From assembly GCF_002105195.1 (NCBI RefSeq), contig NZ_MUHU01000033.1, forward strand, positions 1 to 64,000: a stretch of DNA of 64,000 nucleotides. Reading direction: 5' to 3'. This DNA comes from Derxia lacustris (GTDB taxonomy: Bacteria > Pseudomonadota > Gammaproteobacteria > Burkholderiales > Burkholderiaceae_E). Positions 37,362 through 47,725 of this stretch are shown piece after piece. Position numbers and translations under genes: made by a program. Position 1 is the stretch's first letter; every line of letters starts with the position of its first letter. Under the pieces are notes generated by a model. The model had not been told where the DNA came from. It ran no database searches and worked only from the letters and a program-made list of their open reading frames with translations.

Positions 37362-38423
37362 TCAGCAGCGCGTCTCGTACCAGCCGCGCGAGCGGTTGAC
37401 GAGCCGCACCACCAGCAGCATCACCGGCACCTCGATCAGCACGCCGACCACGGTGGCCAGCGCCGCGCCCGAGCGAAAGCCGAACAGGCTGATCGCCGCC
37501 GCCACCGCCAGTTCGAAGAAATTGCTGGCGCCGATCAGCGCCGACGGGCAGGCCACGCTGTGCTTCTCGCCGGCCAGCCGGTTGAGCAGATAGGCCAGCC
37601 CCGAGTTGAAGAACACCTGGATCAGGATGGGCACGGCCAGCAGCGCAATCACCAGCGGCTGGGCCAGGATGGCCTCGCCCTGAAACGCGAACAGCAGCAC
37701 CAGCGTGAGCAGCAGCGCCGCCATCGACGCCGGGCCGAGCCTTGCCATGGCAGCGTCGAAGGCCGCCGGCCCGCGCGCCAGCAGCGTCTTGCGCGCCGCC
37801 TGCGCCAGCAGCACCGGCACCACGATGTACAGCCCCACCGAGGTCAGCAGCGTGGCCCAAGGCACGGCGATGGACGACAGCCCGAGCAGCAGCCCGACCA
37901 GCGGCGCGAACGCGAACACCATGATGAGATCGTTGAGCGCCACCTGCGAGAGCGTGAAATACGGGTCGCCGTCGGTGAGCCGGCTCCACACGAAGACCAT
38001 CGCGGTGCAGGGCGCGGCGGCCAGCAGGATCAGCCCGGCCACATAGCTGTCGAGCTGGTCGGCCGGCAGCCAGCGGGCGAACAGCCCGTGGATGAACACC
38101 GCGCCGAGCAGCGCCATCGAGAACGGCTTGACGGCCCAGTTGACCAGCAGCGTCACGCCGATGCCGCGCCAGTGCCGGCGCACCTGACCGAGCGCGCCGA
38201 AGTCGATCTTCATCAGCATCGGGATGACCATCACCCAGATCAGCACGCCGACCGGCAGGTTGACGCGCGCCACCTCCATCGCGCCGAGCGCCTGGAACGG
38301 CGCGGGCGCGAGCTGGCCGAGCGCAACGCCGGCGACGATGGCGAGCGCCACCCACAGCGTGAGCCAGCGCTCGAACAGGTTCATCGGCGCGGGCGCGGCC
38401 TGGGGTGGGGCAATGGCATTCAT
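37362..38423 (-). CDS. acr3: ACR3-family arsenite efflux permease
   Basis: Exports arsenite from the cytoplasm, driven by the proton gradient. The 353-residue protein has about ten membrane segments and the ACR3 marks FERWLTLWVALAIVAG, LAAAPCTAMVFVWS (with the essential Cys) and NSGLAYLLNRL. It sits between the two full-length arsC genes, 37 bp after the phosphatase-type one. Confidence 0.95.
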   Translation of the reverse strand: MNAIAPPQAAPAPMNLFERWLTLWVALAIVAGVALGQLAPAPFQALGAMEVARVNLPVGVLIWVMVIPMLMKIDFGALGQVRRHWRGIGVTLLVNWAVKPFSMALLGAVFIHGLFARWLPADQLDSYVAGLILLAAAPCTAMVFVWSRLTDGDPYFTLSQVALNDLIMVFAFAPLVGLLLGLSSIAVPWATLLTSVGLYIVVPVLLAQAARKTLLARGPAAFDAAMARLGPASMAALLLTLVLLFAFQGEAILAQPLVIALLAVPILIQVFFNSGLAYLLNRLAGEKHSVACPSALIGASNFFELAVAAAISLFGFRSGAALATVVGVLIEVPVMLLVVRLVNRSRGWYETRC

Positions 38424-38460
38424 GGGCGGTCCGGTGTTCTTCTGGTCGGAGGAGGGTGTG

Positions 38461-38955
38461 TCAGCTGCGCGCGATGCGCAGCAGTTCGGCGCGCAGCGCG
38501 CTGTCGTCGAGTCGGTCCAGCGGCAGTTGCAGCAGCTGGAGCATCCGGTAGCCGATGGCCTGGCGCGTCAGCTCGAACGCGCGCCGCTTGCCGGCGTCGC
38601 CGCCGTCGGCATTCGACGGATCGGGATAGCCCCAGTGAACCTGCACCGGGCTGCCGGGCCAGAACGGGCAGGTCTCGCTGGCGGCGTTGTCGCAGACGGT
38701 GATGACGATGCGCATGACCGGCGCATCGGGCGCAGTGAAGGCGTCCCAGCTCTTGCTGGCGGCGCCGCTCACATCGACGCCGGCATTGCCGAGCGCTTCG
38801 AGCGCGAACGGGTTCACGCGACCGCTCGGCGCGCTGCCGGCGCTATGGGCGCGCACGTCGTGCCCGCCCGCCTGCGCGAGGTGATTGAGCATGCCTTCGG
38901 CGAGCACGCTGCGCGCCGAGTTGTGGGTGCAGAGGATGAGGACGTGGGTCGTCAT
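38461..38955 (-). CDS. arsC: Arsenate reductase, low-molecular-weight phosphatase type
   Basis: A 164-residue protein of the LMW tyrosine phosphatase fold that reduces arsenate, usually with thioredoxin or mycothiol-like partners. The P-loop is LCTHNSARS with catalytic Cys9, and [14 protein letters not shown] carries the further redox Cys residues. Its ATG overlaps the stop of the deleted arsC copy upstream (ATGA). It has a normal length and all expected Cys. Confidence 0.93.
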   Translation of the reverse strand: MTTHVLILCTHNSARSVLAEGMLNHLAQAGGHDVRAHSAGSAPSGRVNPFALEALGNAGVDVSGAASKSWDAFTAPDAPVMRIVITVCDNAASETCPFWPGSPVQVHWGYPDPSNADGGDAGKRRAFELTRQAIGYRMLQLLQLPLDRLDDSALRAELLRIARS

Positions 38956-39122
38956 TGCCGGCCGATCTCGCGTACCTGCTGCTGGATCGCCAGCGGATGG
39001 CTGCCGGCCGACCAGGCCTGGAAGCGGCCGGCCCCCATGTGATTGAGCATGCCCTCGGCCAGGATCGAGCGCGCCGAATTGCCGGTGCAGATGAACAGCA
39101 CGTTGTGAACGCTGGTGGTCAT
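38952..39122 (-). pseudogene. Internally deleted arsC (LMW phosphatase type), 56 codons
   Basis: An in-frame remnant, not a random ORF. It starts [19 protein letters not shown], with an intact catalytic loop, and runs [20 protein letters not shown], very like the full gene next to it. After GSHP it jumps to [13 protein letters not shown], which looks like the extreme C-terminus of such proteins. About 100 central residues are missing, with frame and stop kept. The start and stop still couple it to arsI (8 bp) and to the intact arsC (4-bp overlap). Whether the 56-residue peptide is made is unknown. Confidence 0.75.
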
Positions 39123-39130
39123 GACCGCCC

Positions 39131-39598
39131 TCAGCAGCAGGAAGACGCGGCTTGCACCGGAATGCCGACCGGCTTGCCCGCCGGCGCCTTGGGTGCGCAG
39201 CACACGCTGGCCGGCGCGGCGTCTTCGCGGAAGACGGGAATGCTGTCCAGCGTATGGAAATGCTCCCAGGCGATGCCTTGCGGATCGGTGATCCAGTGCT
39301 TCTCGCTGCGGGCGTAGCAGCAGGTGGTCAGGCCGTCGTCGGCCAGCGGCAGATCGGCGGCCTCGGCGCGCGACTTGAGTTCGGCCAGGTCGTCGGCGTT
39401 GTCGGTCTGGATGCCGAAATGGTCGAGCCCGCTGCCCGCGCCGCGGGTGGAGATGGCGAAGTTGACTGGCGGATCGGTCAGCATCCACTTGGCGTAGTCG
39501 CCTTCGATGCGGGCCGGCTCGGCGGCGAACAGCCGCGTGTAGAAGCCGATGCTGCGGTCGAGGTCCTCGACCTTGAGGTGAACGTGAAAGCGCTTCAT
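39131..39598 (-). CDS. arsI: ArsI/CadI-family protein (C-As lyase-like dioxygenase)
   Basis: ArsI uses Fe(II) and O2 to cleave the C-As bond of trivalent organoarsenicals. The 155-residue protein has a glyoxalase/VOC fold ([20 protein letters not shown]) and the vicinal pair Cys93-Cys94 ([14 protein letters not shown]) that binds the substrate arsenic. Two more CC pairs occur near the end (133-134 and 154-155). The ATG at 39598 has AAGGAG upstream. It follows arsR by 26 bp. Confidence 0.88.
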   Translation of the reverse strand: MKRFHVHLKVEDLDRSIGFYTRLFAAEPARIEGDYAKWMLTDPPVNFAISTRGAGSGLDHFGIQTDNADDLAELKSRAEAADLPLADDGLTTCCYARSEKHWITDPQGIAWEHFHTLDSIPVFREDAAPASVCCAPKAPAGKPVGIPVQAASSCC

Positions 39599-39624
39599 GG
39601 TCAGCTCCTTGGGGCTGGTGGAAA

Positions 39625-39948
39625 TCAGCAATCGCAGGCGGGCGGGGTGGTGGTTTCGCAAGGCTGGCCGGCACAGCAATGCGCGGTGAGATAGCCGAGC
39701 AGGTCGTTCATGCGCGCATAGGCGGCGCGGTAGATGAGAAAGCGGCCGTCGCGCTCCTGCGAGACCAGCCCGGCGTTCATCAGCTCCTTGAGATGAAAGG
39801 AGAGGGTGGCGGCGGCCACCTCCAGCTGCTCGCCGAGCACGCCGGGCGTGAGCCCTTCGGGCCCGGCCACGATCAGCGCGCGAAACACCCGCAGTCGCAC
39901 CGGCTGGGCCAGTGCCGCGAGGGCCTTGATGACGTCTTGTTCTTCCAT
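39625..39948 (-). CDS. arsR: ArsR-family arsenic-responsive repressor
   Basis: A 107-residue winged-helix repressor, first gene of the ars operon. The recognition helix region is [18 protein letters not shown]. The C-terminus is Cys-rich (AHCCAGQPC and ACDC, Cys91, 92, 97, 105, 107), consistent with C-terminal arsenite-sensing ArsR proteins. The ATG at 39948 is chosen because an operator-like palindrome lies immediately upstream; a longer frame to 39993 would run through it. Confidence 0.92.
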   Translation of the reverse strand: MEEQDVIKALAALAQPVRLRVFRALIVAGPEGLTPGVLGEQLEVAAATLSFHLKELMNAGLVSQERDGRFLIYRAAYARMNDLLGYLTAHCCAGQPCETTTPPACDC

Positions 39949-39950
39949 GA

Positions 39951-39966
39951 TTCGATAATCATCGAA
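39951..39966 (-). promoter_or_regulatory. ArsR operator
   Basis: TTCGATAATCATCGAA, a perfect palindrome with arms TTCGAT/ATCGAA around AATC, ends three bases from the arsR start. Its AT-rich core in GC-rich surroundings suits an overlap with the promoter; repression by ArsR with release on arsenite is the expected behaviour. Confidence 0.75.
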
Positions 39967-40022
39967 ATGAAGCGCAAAAACAAGCCCGCGCAAGGCGGGC
40001 TCGTTGGCCGGAGCGGCTGCGA

Positions 40023-41579
40023 TCAGTTGTGGCTGAGCCGGAACACCGCCACCGCGCTGACCAGTTGCGCGGCCTGCTGCTTGAGGCTTTCGGCGGCGGC
40101 CGAGCTTTGCTCGACCAGCGCGGCGTTCTGCTGCGTGCTCTGGTCCATCTGGCGCACCGCTTCGCCCACCTGCTCGACGCCGGCGCTCTGCTCGGCGCTG
40201 GCCGAGCTGATGTCGCCCATGATGTCGGTCACGCGCTTGATGGCGGTGACGATCTCGCTCATGGTCGCGCCGGCGCGATCCACCAGGGCCGAGCCCTGTT
40301 CCACGCGCTCGACGCTGGTGGTGATGAGGCCCTTGATCTCCTTGGCGGCATCGGCACTGCGTTGCGCGAGGTTGCGCACTTCGCTCGCCACCACCGCAAA
40401 GCCGCGGCCCTGTTCGCCGGCGCGCGCCGCTTCGACCGCGGCATTCAGCGCCAGGATGTTGGTCTGGAAGGCGATGCCGTCGATCACCGTGATGATGTCG
40501 GCGATCTTCTTCGAGCTGTCGTTGATGCCCTTCATCGTCTCGACCACTTCGGCCACCACGCCGCCGCCCTTTTCGGCCACTTCGGTGGCGCCCATGGCCA
40601 GCTGATTGGCTTGCCGCGCGTTGTCGGCGTTCTGCTTGACGGTCGTGCCCAGCTCTTCCATCGAGGCGGCGGTTTCTTCGAGCGCGCCGGCCTGGCTTTC
40701 GGTGCGGCGCGACAGGTCGCTGTTGCCCTGGGCAATCTCGAGGCTGGCGGTCGCCACGCTTTCGGCATTGCGGCGCACGCTGCCCACCACGTCGGTCAGC
40801 GAGCCTTGCATTTCGCTCAGCGTGGCCAGCAGCGGCGAGAACTCGTCGCGCACTTCATCGACCACCTGCACCGTGAAGTTGCCGTCGCGCACCCGCTCGG
40901 CCACCGCCTGCGAATCGGCGACCCGGCGGCGCAGCACGCCGGCCAGGTACCAGGAGAAGGCCATCAGGCCGACGGTGATCGCGGCGACCAGCGCGGTCAG
41001 CTGCATGCGGATCTGCGTGGCCGACTTCTCGATGTCGTTGACCTCGGTCGTCAGCAGCTCGCTCTGGCCCTTGCGCGCCGTGGCCAGCCAGTCCTGCATG
41101 CGCGCGAACGCCGGGATGGTCTTGCTGGCCAGCATCTCGAAGGCCTCGTTGCGGCGGTCGGCCTCGACCAGTCGCATGTTTTCCTCGGCCACCGGCCAGG
41201 TCACCGACTGGAGCTGGAGCCAGAGCTGGCGGAACGATTCCTTCTCCTGGGCCGTCGGCAGGTCGGCGAGGAAGTCGTCATCGTTCTTTGAAATCTGCTT
41301 CCGCTTGGCGGAAATGTCGGCCGAGGCGGCGGCCACGTCCTGCGGCGTCTTCACCAGCATGGCCTGGCGGATCTGGAGCAGCACCTGGGTGACGCACAGT
41401 TCGGTGCTGGCGATGCGTTCGAGTTGCAGCACGCGCACGGCGGCGGTGCGCTGAGCCAGCTCGCCGACGCGGCTGAGCTGGGCCCAGGAGGCGAAGGCTA
41501 GGCCGGTCAGCGCTGCAATCAGCGCAAACGAGACGAGATAGAGCCGCTTGGCGATGCTCAGGCTGGCGAGAAGATTCAT
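40023..41579 (-). CDS. Methyl-accepting chemotaxis protein
   Basis: A 518-residue inner-membrane chemoreceptor. An N-terminal membrane helix ([20 protein letters not shown]), a periplasmic four-helix-bundle sensor (about 35-190), a second helix ([20 protein letters not shown]), a HAMP region, then the signalling domain with the hairpin tip [20 protein letters not shown] and [20 protein letters not shown]. The ligand is unknown. No C-terminal CheR-binding pentapeptide is seen. The ATG at 41579 is used; the open frame further upstream is the structured leader. It is convergent with nothing and stands alone between ars and cbb. Confidence 0.93.
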   Translation of the reverse strand: MNLLASLSIAKRLYLVSFALIAALTGLAFASWAQLSRVGELAQRTAAVRVLQLERIASTELCVTQVLLQIRQAMLVKTPQDVAAASADISAKRKQISKNDDDFLADLPTAQEKESFRQLWLQLQSVTWPVAEENMRLVEADRRNEAFEMLASKTIPAFARMQDWLATARKGQSELLTTEVNDIEKSATQIRMQLTALVAAITVGLMAFSWYLAGVLRRRVADSQAVAERVRDGNFTVQVVDEVRDEFSPLLATLSEMQGSLTDVVGSVRRNAESVATASLEIAQGNSDLSRRTESQAGALEETAASMEELGTTVKQNADNARQANQLAMGATEVAEKGGGVVAEVVETMKGINDSSKKIADIITVIDGIAFQTNILALNAAVEAARAGEQGRGFAVVASEVRNLAQRSADAAKEIKGLITTSVERVEQGSALVDRAGATMSEIVTAIKRVTDIMGDISSASAEQSAGVEQVGEAVRQMDQSTQQNAALVEQSSAAAESLKQQAAQLVSAVAVFRLSHN

Positions 41580-41601
41580 GGTGGTTGAGGGCCCGGGTTT
41601 G

Positions 41602-41742
41602 GCTTGGCGGAGCCGACCGTGGCGGTCGGCGCGGGTTTCTGGCGCCTGTCGCTCGCACTGGCGCGAGCGACGTTGGCTTGCAGTCAACCCTGAGCCCTCG
41701 GGCAGCCCGCCATAGGGCCGGTAACCGAGTGTTTTGCCAAGC
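41602..41742 (-). ncRNA. Structured leader upstream of the chemoreceptor gene
   Basis: About 140 bp bounded by an inverted repeat GCTTGGC / GCCAAGC (41602-41608 and 41736-41742). Inside are two perfect hairpins: GCCGACCG-TGG-CGGTCGGC (41612-41630) and GTCGCTCGC with GCGAGCGAC around a 6-nt loop (41648-41671). It would form the 5' leader of the chemoreceptor mRNA. I compared it by eye with c-di-GMP riboswitches and it does not fit. A cis-regulatory RNA or a repeat element are both possible. Confidence 0.45.
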
Positions 41743-41788
41743 TTCTTTTGGGGTTCGGGCGGGGTTGCGCCCGCCCGGCGCCGGGGCT

Positions 41789-42538
41789 TCAGGCCGCGAT
41801 CGCCTGTTCCACCGCGCGCAGCTCGGCCAGCCCGGCCACCACCAGGCAATCGGCCGCGTCGTCATTCGGGCCGCAGCCGGCCAGTCGCGCGGTCACGCCG
41901 TCGACGCGCTGCGGGAAGTAGGCGCTCGGCGTGTGCAGCACGCGCAGTCCGGCGGCCAGCGCGGCGCGCACGCCGGCTTCGCTGTCCTCCACCGCCATCA
42001 CTTCGTCGGCGTCGAGACCGAGGCGCGCGAGCGCTTCGAGATAGACCGCCGGATTCGGCTTCTTGGCGGCGACCTCGTCGGCGGTGACGATGGGCGAGAA
42101 CGCATCGCGCGCCTTCGGCATCAGCTGCTCCAGCAGCGTGGTGACGTTGGAGCGCGTGGTGGTGGTGGCGATGGCCACGCGCAGGCCGGCGCGGCGCGCG
42201 GCGCGCAGCAGCTCGGCCACCGGCGGGCGCAGCTTGATCTGGCCGCCCGCCACCAGCCCGGCGTAATGCGCGGTCTTGGTGCCGTGGATGTCGGCGATCA
42301 GCCGGTCGATCGAGCGGATCTCGCCGAACTCGCACTCGATCGGCGGCGCGTAGTGCTCGATGTAATGCCGGATGCGCTCGCGCCCGCCGGGCACGCGCAG
42401 CAGCTCGCCGTAAAGCTGCTCGTCCCATTCCCAGTCCAGGCCCACGTCGCGGAAGGCCGCGTTGAAGGCCACGCGATGTCCGTCGCGTTCGGTCTCGGCG
42501 AGGGTGCCGTCCACATCGAAGATCAGAGCCTTGAGCAT
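41789..42538 (-). CDS. cbbY: CbbY, xylulose-1,5-bisphosphate phosphatase (HAD family)
   Basis: CbbY dephosphorylates xylulose-1,5-bisphosphate, a side product that blocks RuBisCO. The 249-residue HAD phosphatase has the nucleophile motif [11 protein letters not shown] (Asp8, Asp10), cap region [20 protein letters not shown] typical of CbbY, motif [10 protein letters not shown], and motif [16 protein letters not shown] with AVEDSEAG. It is the last gene of the cbb operon, 251 bp after cbbA; in Ralstonia it lies after cbbX. Confidence 0.92.
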   Translation of the reverse strand: MLKALIFDVDGTLAETERDGHRVAFNAAFRDVGLDWEWDEQLYGELLRVPGGRERIRHYIEHYAPPIECEFGEIRSIDRLIADIHGTKTAHYAGLVAGGQIKLRPPVAELLRAARRAGLRVAIATTTTRSNVTTLLEQLMPKARDAFSPIVTADEVAAKKPNPAVYLEALARLGLDADEVMAVEDSEAGVRAALAAGLRVLHTPSAYFPQRVDGVTARLAGCGPNDDAADCLVVAGLAELRAVEQAIAA

Positions 42539-42745
42539 GGGATTTTCCTGATGAGGTCGAGCCGCGCAGGCCCGGGTGGGGCGCGGGCGGCGGGGCGGGG
42601 ATTGGCTTGGCCGCGCGTCGCGCAAGGCGGCATCGAAACGGTGCGCCGGCGGCGCGGCCGGGGCGCTATCGCACGCGCCGTGCCAGCGTCGCCAACAAAA
42701 GAGGCAGACGGCGCGCCGCTTCTGCCGGGCGGCGCGCCGCACGCT

Positions 42746-42770
42746 CCGACCCTGCGCACGGCAGGGTCGG
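42746..42770 (-). other. Intercistronic hairpin between cbbA and cbbY
   Basis: Perfect 10-bp arms CCGACCCTGC / GCAGGGTCGG with loop GCACG, 20 bp after the cbbA stop codon. No T-run follows on the minus strand, so it is more likely an mRNA processing or stability element than a full terminator. The rest of the 251-bp gap holds GGCGCGCC repeats and no gene. Confidence 0.6.
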
Positions 42771-42789
42771 GCGCGCGCCGGATCGGGCC

Positions 42790-43863
42790 TCAGGCCGCGA
42801 CCACTGCCTTCAAATCGAAGCCGCGCACCGCATAGCGCTCGGCCATGCGGTCGAGCGACAGCGGCTTGATGCGCGACGCCTGACCGGCGCAGCCAAACGC
42901 CTCGAAGCGCTGCTTGCAGATGCCGCGCGCGGCCTTCTTGGCGGCGGCCAGCGCCTTGCGCGGATCGAACTCGCTGCGCTTCTCGTTCAGCAGCTGGCGC
43001 ATCGCGCCGGTCATCGCCAGCCGGATGTCGGTATCGATGTTCACCTTGCGCACGCCGCTCTTGATGCCGCGGATGATTTCCTCGACCGGCACGCCATAGG
43101 TCTCGGCAATCTCGCCACCGTTGGCGCGGATGATCGCGAGCCATTCCTGCGGCACGCTGGAGCTGCCGTGCATCACCAGATGCGTGTCGGGCACGGCGGC
43201 ATGAATGGCCGCGATGCGGTCGATGGCGAGGATGTCCCCCGTGGGCTGGCGCGTGAACTTGTAGGCGCCGTGGCTGGTGCCGATGGCGATGGCGAGCGCA
43301 TCGACGCCGGTGCGCTCGACGAAATCGCGCGCCTGATCGGGATCGGTGAGCAGCTGCGAATGGTCGAGCTTGCCGACCGCGCCCACACCGTCTTCCTCGC
43401 CGGCCTCGCCGGTTTCGAGCGAGCCGAGGCAGCCGAGTTCGCCTTCGACCGACACGCCGACCGCATGCGCAAAGTCGCTGACCAGCCGCGTGACGCGCAG
43501 GTTGTAGTCGTAGTCGGCCGGCGTCTTGGCGTCCTCGCGCAGCGAGCCGTCCATCATCACGCTGGTAAAGCCCGAGCGGATCGACTGCTGGCACACGGCC
43601 GGCGTGGCGCCGTGATCCTGGTGCAGCACGATGGGAATGTCGGGATGCATCTCGGCGGCGGCCAGCACCATGTGGCGCAGGTAAGGCTCGCCCGCGTACT
43701 GGCGCGCGCCGGCGCTGGCCTGCAGGATGACCGGGCTGTCGGTCTCCTGCGCGGCTTCCATGATGGCGTGGATCTGTTCGAGGTTGTTCACGTTGAAGGC
43801 CGGCACGCCGTAGCCGAACTCGGCGGCGTGGTCGAGCACCTGGCGCAATGACACGAGAGCCAT
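42790..43863 (-). CDS. cbbA: Class II fructose-1,6-/sedoheptulose-1,7-bisphosphate aldolase
   Basis: Condenses triose phosphates (and erythrose-4-phosphate with DHAP) in the regeneration phase of the Calvin cycle. The 357-residue zinc enzyme has [13 protein letters not shown], zinc ligands in LHQDHGAT and [24 protein letters not shown] and the C-terminal [13 protein letters not shown] block. Length and start ([15 protein letters not shown]) are normal for the CbbA subgroup. Part of the cbb operon. Confidence 0.96.
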   Translation of the reverse strand: MALVSLRQVLDHAAEFGYGVPAFNVNNLEQIHAIMEAAQETDSPVILQASAGARQYAGEPYLRHMVLAAAEMHPDIPIVLHQDHGATPAVCQQSIRSGFTSVMMDGSLREDAKTPADYDYNLRVTRLVSDFAHAVGVSVEGELGCLGSLETGEAGEEDGVGAVGKLDHSQLLTDPDQARDFVERTGVDALAIAIGTSHGAYKFTRQPTGDILAIDRIAAIHAAVPDTHLVMHGSSSVPQEWLAIIRANGGEIAETYGVPVEEIIRGIKSGVRKVNIDTDIRLAMTGAMRQLLNEKRSEFDPRKALAAAKKAARGICKQRFEAFGCAGQASRIKPLSLDRMAERYAVRGFDLKAVVAA

Positions 43864-43933
43864 GCTTGTCTCCTGGATGTGATGAGCGCCGCCAAAGCGG
43901 CACCGGAAATGCGGGTTATGCGAGGGCGCGCCG

Positions 43934-43958
43934 GCGCCGGCTTGCGGGCCGCCGGCGC
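43934..43958 (-). other. Intercistronic hairpin between cbbZ and cbbA
   Basis: Perfect 8-bp arms GCGCCGGC / GCCGGCGC with a 9-nt loop in the 104-bp gap. No T-run follows. Confidence 0.5.
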
Positions 43959-43967
43959 AGTGCCGGT

Positions 43968-44663
43968 TCAGGCGGCAAGCGCGGTGCAGCGCTCGGCCAG
44001 TACGTGATGGGCGATGTCGAGCAGGTTGTGGAACACGCGGTCGGGCTTGGCCTCGGCGATGTCGCGGCCACGGTTGTAGCCATGCGGCAGCACCCAGGCC
44101 GCCACGCCGGCGGCGCGCGCGGTTTCCACGTCGATGAACGAGTCGCCGACATGCGCCGCGTCTTTGGGCGCGATGCCGAACTGGCGCAGGCAGTAGTCGA
44201 TCGGCAGCGCATCGGGCTTGCGGCGCGGCAGGCTGTCGCCGCCGATCACGATGGCAAAGCGGCCTTCGAGCGCCAGCGCGCGCAGCAGCACGCGGGCATA
44301 GCGCTCCTCCTTGTTGGTGACCAGCGCCAGCTTGACGCCGGCCGCATCCAGCAGCGCCAGCGCCTCCAGCGCGCCCGGGTAGAGCGTGGCGCTCGTGCCG
44401 CAGGTGAGCCGGTAGTTCACCTGGAACAGTGGCAGCACATGGCGATGCCAGTCGGCGATGCCGCTGCGGCCGAGCCAGGGCCGGGCCTGGGCCAGCAGTT
44501 GCAGCAACAGCTCGCTGGTGCCGTGGCCGATCATCGCGGTGATGAGCGCCTCGGGCTGCTGCGGCAGGTTCAGCTCGCGCAGCGTGAGATTGCAGGCGGC
44601 GGCGATTTCGCCGGCGCTCTGCACCAGCGTGCCGTCCAGGTCGAAGGTGACGAGCTTCTTCAT
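43968..44663 (-). CDS. cbbZ: Phosphoglycolate phosphatase
   Basis: Removes phosphate from 2-phosphoglycolate, the toxic product of RuBisCO oxygenation. The 231-residue HAD protein has [47 protein letters not shown] and [15 protein letters not shown], the pattern of Gph/CbbZ (CbbZ numbering keeps 'KP' and 'GDS'). The ATG overlaps the stop of cbbT (ATGA). Confidence 0.94.
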   Translation of the reverse strand: MKKLVTFDLDGTLVQSAGEIAAACNLTLRELNLPQQPEALITAMIGHGTSELLLQLLAQARPWLGRSGIADWHRHVLPLFQVNYRLTCGTSATLYPGALEALALLDAAGVKLALVTNKEERYARVLLRALALEGRFAIVIGGDSLPRRKPDALPIDYCLRQFGIAPKDAAHVGDSFIDVETARAAGVAAWVLPHGYNRGRDIAEAKPDRVFHNLLDIAHHVLAERCTALAA

Positions 44664-46813
44664 GCCGCCGCTCCGGCGCGCTGTTGCAGCAGCCCGCGCA
44701 CGCCGTCGGCCACGGCGCGGGCGGTGATGCCGAAGGCTTCGTACAGCGCCTCGGCCGGCGCCGAATCGCCGAAGCGGTCGAGGCCGATCACCGCGCCGTC
44801 GAGGCCCACGTACTTCCACCAGCCGAGCGTGATGCCGGCCTCGATGGCGAGCTTGGGCACGTCGGCCGGCAGCACGCTGCGGCGCCACTCGGGCGGCTGG
44901 CGGTCGAACACGCTGGTGCTCGGCATCGACACCACGCGCAGCGCAATGCCTTCGGCGGCGAGTGCGCGTTGCGCTTCGAGCGCCAGCTTCACTTCCGAGC
45001 CGGTGGCGATGACGATGGCATCGGGCGTCGGCTTGCCGGCTTCGCTCAGCACATAGCCGCCGCGCGAAATCTCCACCACCTGCTCGGGCGAGCGCGAGCA
45101 GGCCGGCAGCGCCTGGCGCGACAGCAGCAGCGCGCTCGGCCGGTCGGACTGCTGGAGCGCGGTGATCCAGGCGCCGCTGGTCTCGGCCTGATCGCAGGGC
45201 CGCCACACGTCCAGACCCGGAATCGCGCGCAGCGCCAGCGCATGCTCGACCGGCTGATGCGTCGGGCCGTCCTCGCCGAGGCCGATGGAATCGTGCGTGA
45301 AGATGTGGACGACGCGAATCTTCATCAGCGCCGCCATGCGGATGGCATTGCGCGAATAGTCGGCAAACGCGAGGAAGGTGCCGGCGTAGGGGATGTGGCC
45401 GCCGTGCAGCGCGATGCCGTTCATCACCGCCGCCATCGCGAATTCGCGCACGCCGTAGTTCACATGCCGCCCGCCCGGCTGACCCTTGCGCACCGCGCCG
45501 CAGCCCGGAAAGTCGGTCAGCACCGAGCCGGTCAGGTCGGCCGATCCGCCGAGCAGTTCGGGCAGCGCGGGGCCGAGCGTGGCGAGCGCGATCTGCGACG
45601 CCTTGCGCGTGGCGACCGCCGCATCGCTTTGCGCCGATTGCGCGAGCAGCTTGAATGCCGTCTCGCGGAAGTCCTCGGGCAGCTTGCCGGCGATGCGGCG
45701 GCGGAACTCGGCCGCCAGCTCGGGATGGGCGGCCTCGTACAGCGCGAAGCGCGCCTGCCAGTCGGCTTCGGCCACCGCGCCGTGCTCGCGCGCATCCCAG
45801 GCGGCGCGCACCTCGGCCGGGATGTCGAACGGCGCATGCGGCCAGCCGATGGCTTCGCGCGTCAGGCGGATTTCCTCGTCGCCGAGCGGTTCGCCGTGGG
45901 CCTTGGCGCTGCCCGAGCGGTTGGGCGAGCCGGCGCCAATCGCGGTGCGGCAGACGATGAGCGTCGGCTTCGAGGCATCGGCGCGCGCGGCGACGAGGGC
46001 CGCATCGACCGCATCCGCATCCTGGCCGTCGACCGGGCCGATCACCTCCCAGCCATAGGCGCGAAAGCGCGCCGGCGTGTCGTCGTCGAACCAGGGCGTG
46101 ACCTTGCCGTCGATGCTGATGCCGTTGTCGTCATAGAGCGCGACCAGCTTGCCCAGGCCGAGCGCGCCGGCGAGCGAGCAGGCTTCATGACTGATGCCTT
46201 CCATCAGGCAGCCGTCGCCGAGGAAGACGTAGGTGCGGTGATCGACGACCGTGTGGCCGGGCCGGTTGAATTCGTCGGCCATCAGCTTTTCGGCCAGCGC
46301 CATGCCGACCGCATTGGCCAGCCCCTGGCCGAGCGGGCCGGTGGTGGTTTCCACGCCGGGCGTGATGCCGTATTCGGGATGGCCGGCGGTGCGGCTGTGC
46401 AGCTGGCGGAACTGCTTCAGCTCGTCGAGCGGCAGGTCGTAGCCGGTCAGGTGCAGCAGCGAATACATCAGCATCGACGCATGGCCGTTGCTCAGCACGA
46501 AGCGGTCGCGGTCGGGCCAGTGCGGATTGGCCGGGTTGTGTTGCAGATGCCGGTCCCAGAGCGCGACGGCCATCTCGGCCATGCCCATCGGCGCGCCGGG
46601 GTGGCCCGACTTGGCCTTCTGCACCGCGTCCATGGCGAGCGCGCGGATCGCGCCGGCCATGGTCTTCGCATCGAGCCGCGACGGGCGATGAACCCGCACT
46701 GCCGGTGCATCCTTGGTGAAGCGCAACTGGGTCACGCTGCCGCCGGTCGCCGCATCGGCCGACGCCGCGAAGTGACAGCCCGAATGGCCGAAGCCGCTGG
46801 AGGTGGAGGTCAT
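44660..46813 (-). CDS. cbbT: Transketolase
   Basis: Thiamine-diphosphate enzyme that shuffles two-carbon units in the Calvin cycle. The 717-residue protein has the TPP motif [18 protein letters not shown] ending in [16 protein letters not shown] near the start of the fold, [15 protein letters not shown] and [17 protein letters not shown]. About 45 residues at the N-terminus, before [17 protein letters not shown], are extra and Ser/Ala-rich; a later start is possible, but the first ATG is only 10 bp after cbbP. Confidence 0.96.
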   Translation of the reverse strand: MTSTSSGFGHSGCHFAASADAATGGSVTQLRFTKDAPAVRVHRPSRLDAKTMAGAIRALAMDAVQKAKSGHPGAPMGMAEMAVALWDRHLQHNPANPHWPDRDRFVLSNGHASMLMYSLLHLTGYDLPLDELKQFRQLHSRTAGHPEYGITPGVETTTGPLGQGLANAVGMALAEKLMADEFNRPGHTVVDHRTYVFLGDGCLMEGISHEACSLAGALGLGKLVALYDDNGISIDGKVTPWFDDDTPARFRAYGWEVIGPVDGQDADAVDAALVAARADASKPTLIVCRTAIGAGSPNRSGSAKAHGEPLGDEEIRLTREAIGWPHAPFDIPAEVRAAWDAREHGAVAEADWQARFALYEAAHPELAAEFRRRIAGKLPEDFRETAFKLLAQSAQSDAAVATRKASQIALATLGPALPELLGGSADLTGSVLTDFPGCGAVRKGQPGGRHVNYGVREFAMAAVMNGIALHGGHIPYAGTFLAFADYSRNAIRMAALMKIRVVHIFTHDSIGLGEDGPTHQPVEHALALRAIPGLDVWRPCDQAETSGAWITALQQSDRPSALLLSRQALPACSRSPEQVVEISRGGYVLSEAGKPTPDAIVIATGSEVKLALEAQRALAAEGIALRVVSMPSTSVFDRQPPEWRRSVLPADVPKLAIEAGITLGWWKYVGLDGAVIGLDRFGDSAPAEALYEAFGITARAVADGVRGLLQQRAGAAA

Positions 46814-46823
46814 CGCTCGTCCT

Positions 46824-47699
46824 TCACGAAAGCTGGGCGCGGCGGATTTCCATGAGCCGCAGGATCATCGGGGTCAGGATCAGCTGCATCGCAATCTCCA
46901 TCTTTCCGCCGGGCACGACGATGGTGTTGGCCCGGCTCATGAAGGAGCCGTCGATCATCGACAGCAGATAGGGAAAGTCGATGCCGCGCGGATTCTTGAA
47001 GCGGATGACGGTCATGCTTTCGCCCGCCGTCGGGATGTCGCGCGCAATGAACGGGTTGGACGTATCGACCACCGGCACGCGCTGAAAGTTGATGTCGGTC
47101 TCGGCGAACTGCGGGCAGACGTAATGCACGTAGTCGTGCATGCGGCGCAGGATGGTGTCGGTCACCGCCTCGGTGCTGTAGCCGCGTTCCTTCTGGTCGC
47201 GGTGCAGCTTCTGGATCCACTCCAGGTTGATGATCGGCACCACGCCGATCTTCAGGTCCACATGGCGCGCCAGATCGACGGTCTCGGTCTTCACGCAGCC
47301 GTGCAGGCCTTCGTAGAACAGCAGGTCGGCATCGGCTGGCGTGTCGATCCAGCCGGTGAAGGTGCCGGCCGGCTGGTTGTAGGGCGCGGCCTCGTTGTCG
47401 TTGTGCAGGTAGTAGCGGGTCTGGGCGCGGCCGGTGCGGCCAAAGGCGGCGAACTGGCGCTCCAGCTCATCCCACACATTGCCGTCCGGGCCGAAGTGGC
47501 TGAACGGCCGGTGCTCGGCTTCGGCCTTGGCGACCTCGGCCTTCATTTCCACGCGGCCGTAGCGGTGGAAGGCGTCGCCCTCGACCACGGCGGCCTTCAC
47601 GCCCTCGCGGCGAAAGATGTTGTCGAAGGTGCGCTTGACGGTGGTGGTGCCCGCGCCGCTGGAGCCGGTCACGACGATGATCGGATGCTTCTTGCTCAT
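46824..47699 (-). CDS. cbbP: Phosphoribulokinase
   Basis: Phosphorylates ribulose-5-phosphate to ribulose-1,5-bisphosphate, the RuBisCO substrate. The 291-residue protein is of the proteobacterial type: P-loop [15 protein letters not shown] (about 11-25), [14 protein letters not shown]-like [11 protein letters not shown] and [21 protein letters not shown]. It lies between cbbF and cbbT with gaps of 26 and 10 bp. Confidence 0.97.
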   Translation of the reverse strand: MSKKHPIIVVTGSSGAGTTTVKRTFDNIFRREGVKAAVVEGDAFHRYGRVEMKAEVAKAEAEHRPFSHFGPDGNVWDELERQFAAFGRTGRAQTRYYLHNDNEAAPYNQPAGTFTGWIDTPADADLLFYEGLHGCVKTETVDLARHVDLKIGVVPIINLEWIQKLHRDQKERGYSTEAVTDTILRRMHDYVHYVCPQFAETDINFQRVPVVDTSNPFIARDIPTAGESMTVIRFKNPRGIDFPYLLSMIDGSFMSRANTIVVPGGKMEIAMQLILTPMILRLMEIRRAQLS

Positions 47700-47725
47700 G
47701 TTCTTGTCTCCTCCGTGCCGCGCCT

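Noticed and set aside
41602-41742. c-di-GMP (GEMM) riboswitch before the chemoreceptor gene
   Set aside because: The position is attractive, but the conserved GCAAA/GACGCAAAGCC-type core is not present on the minus strand.
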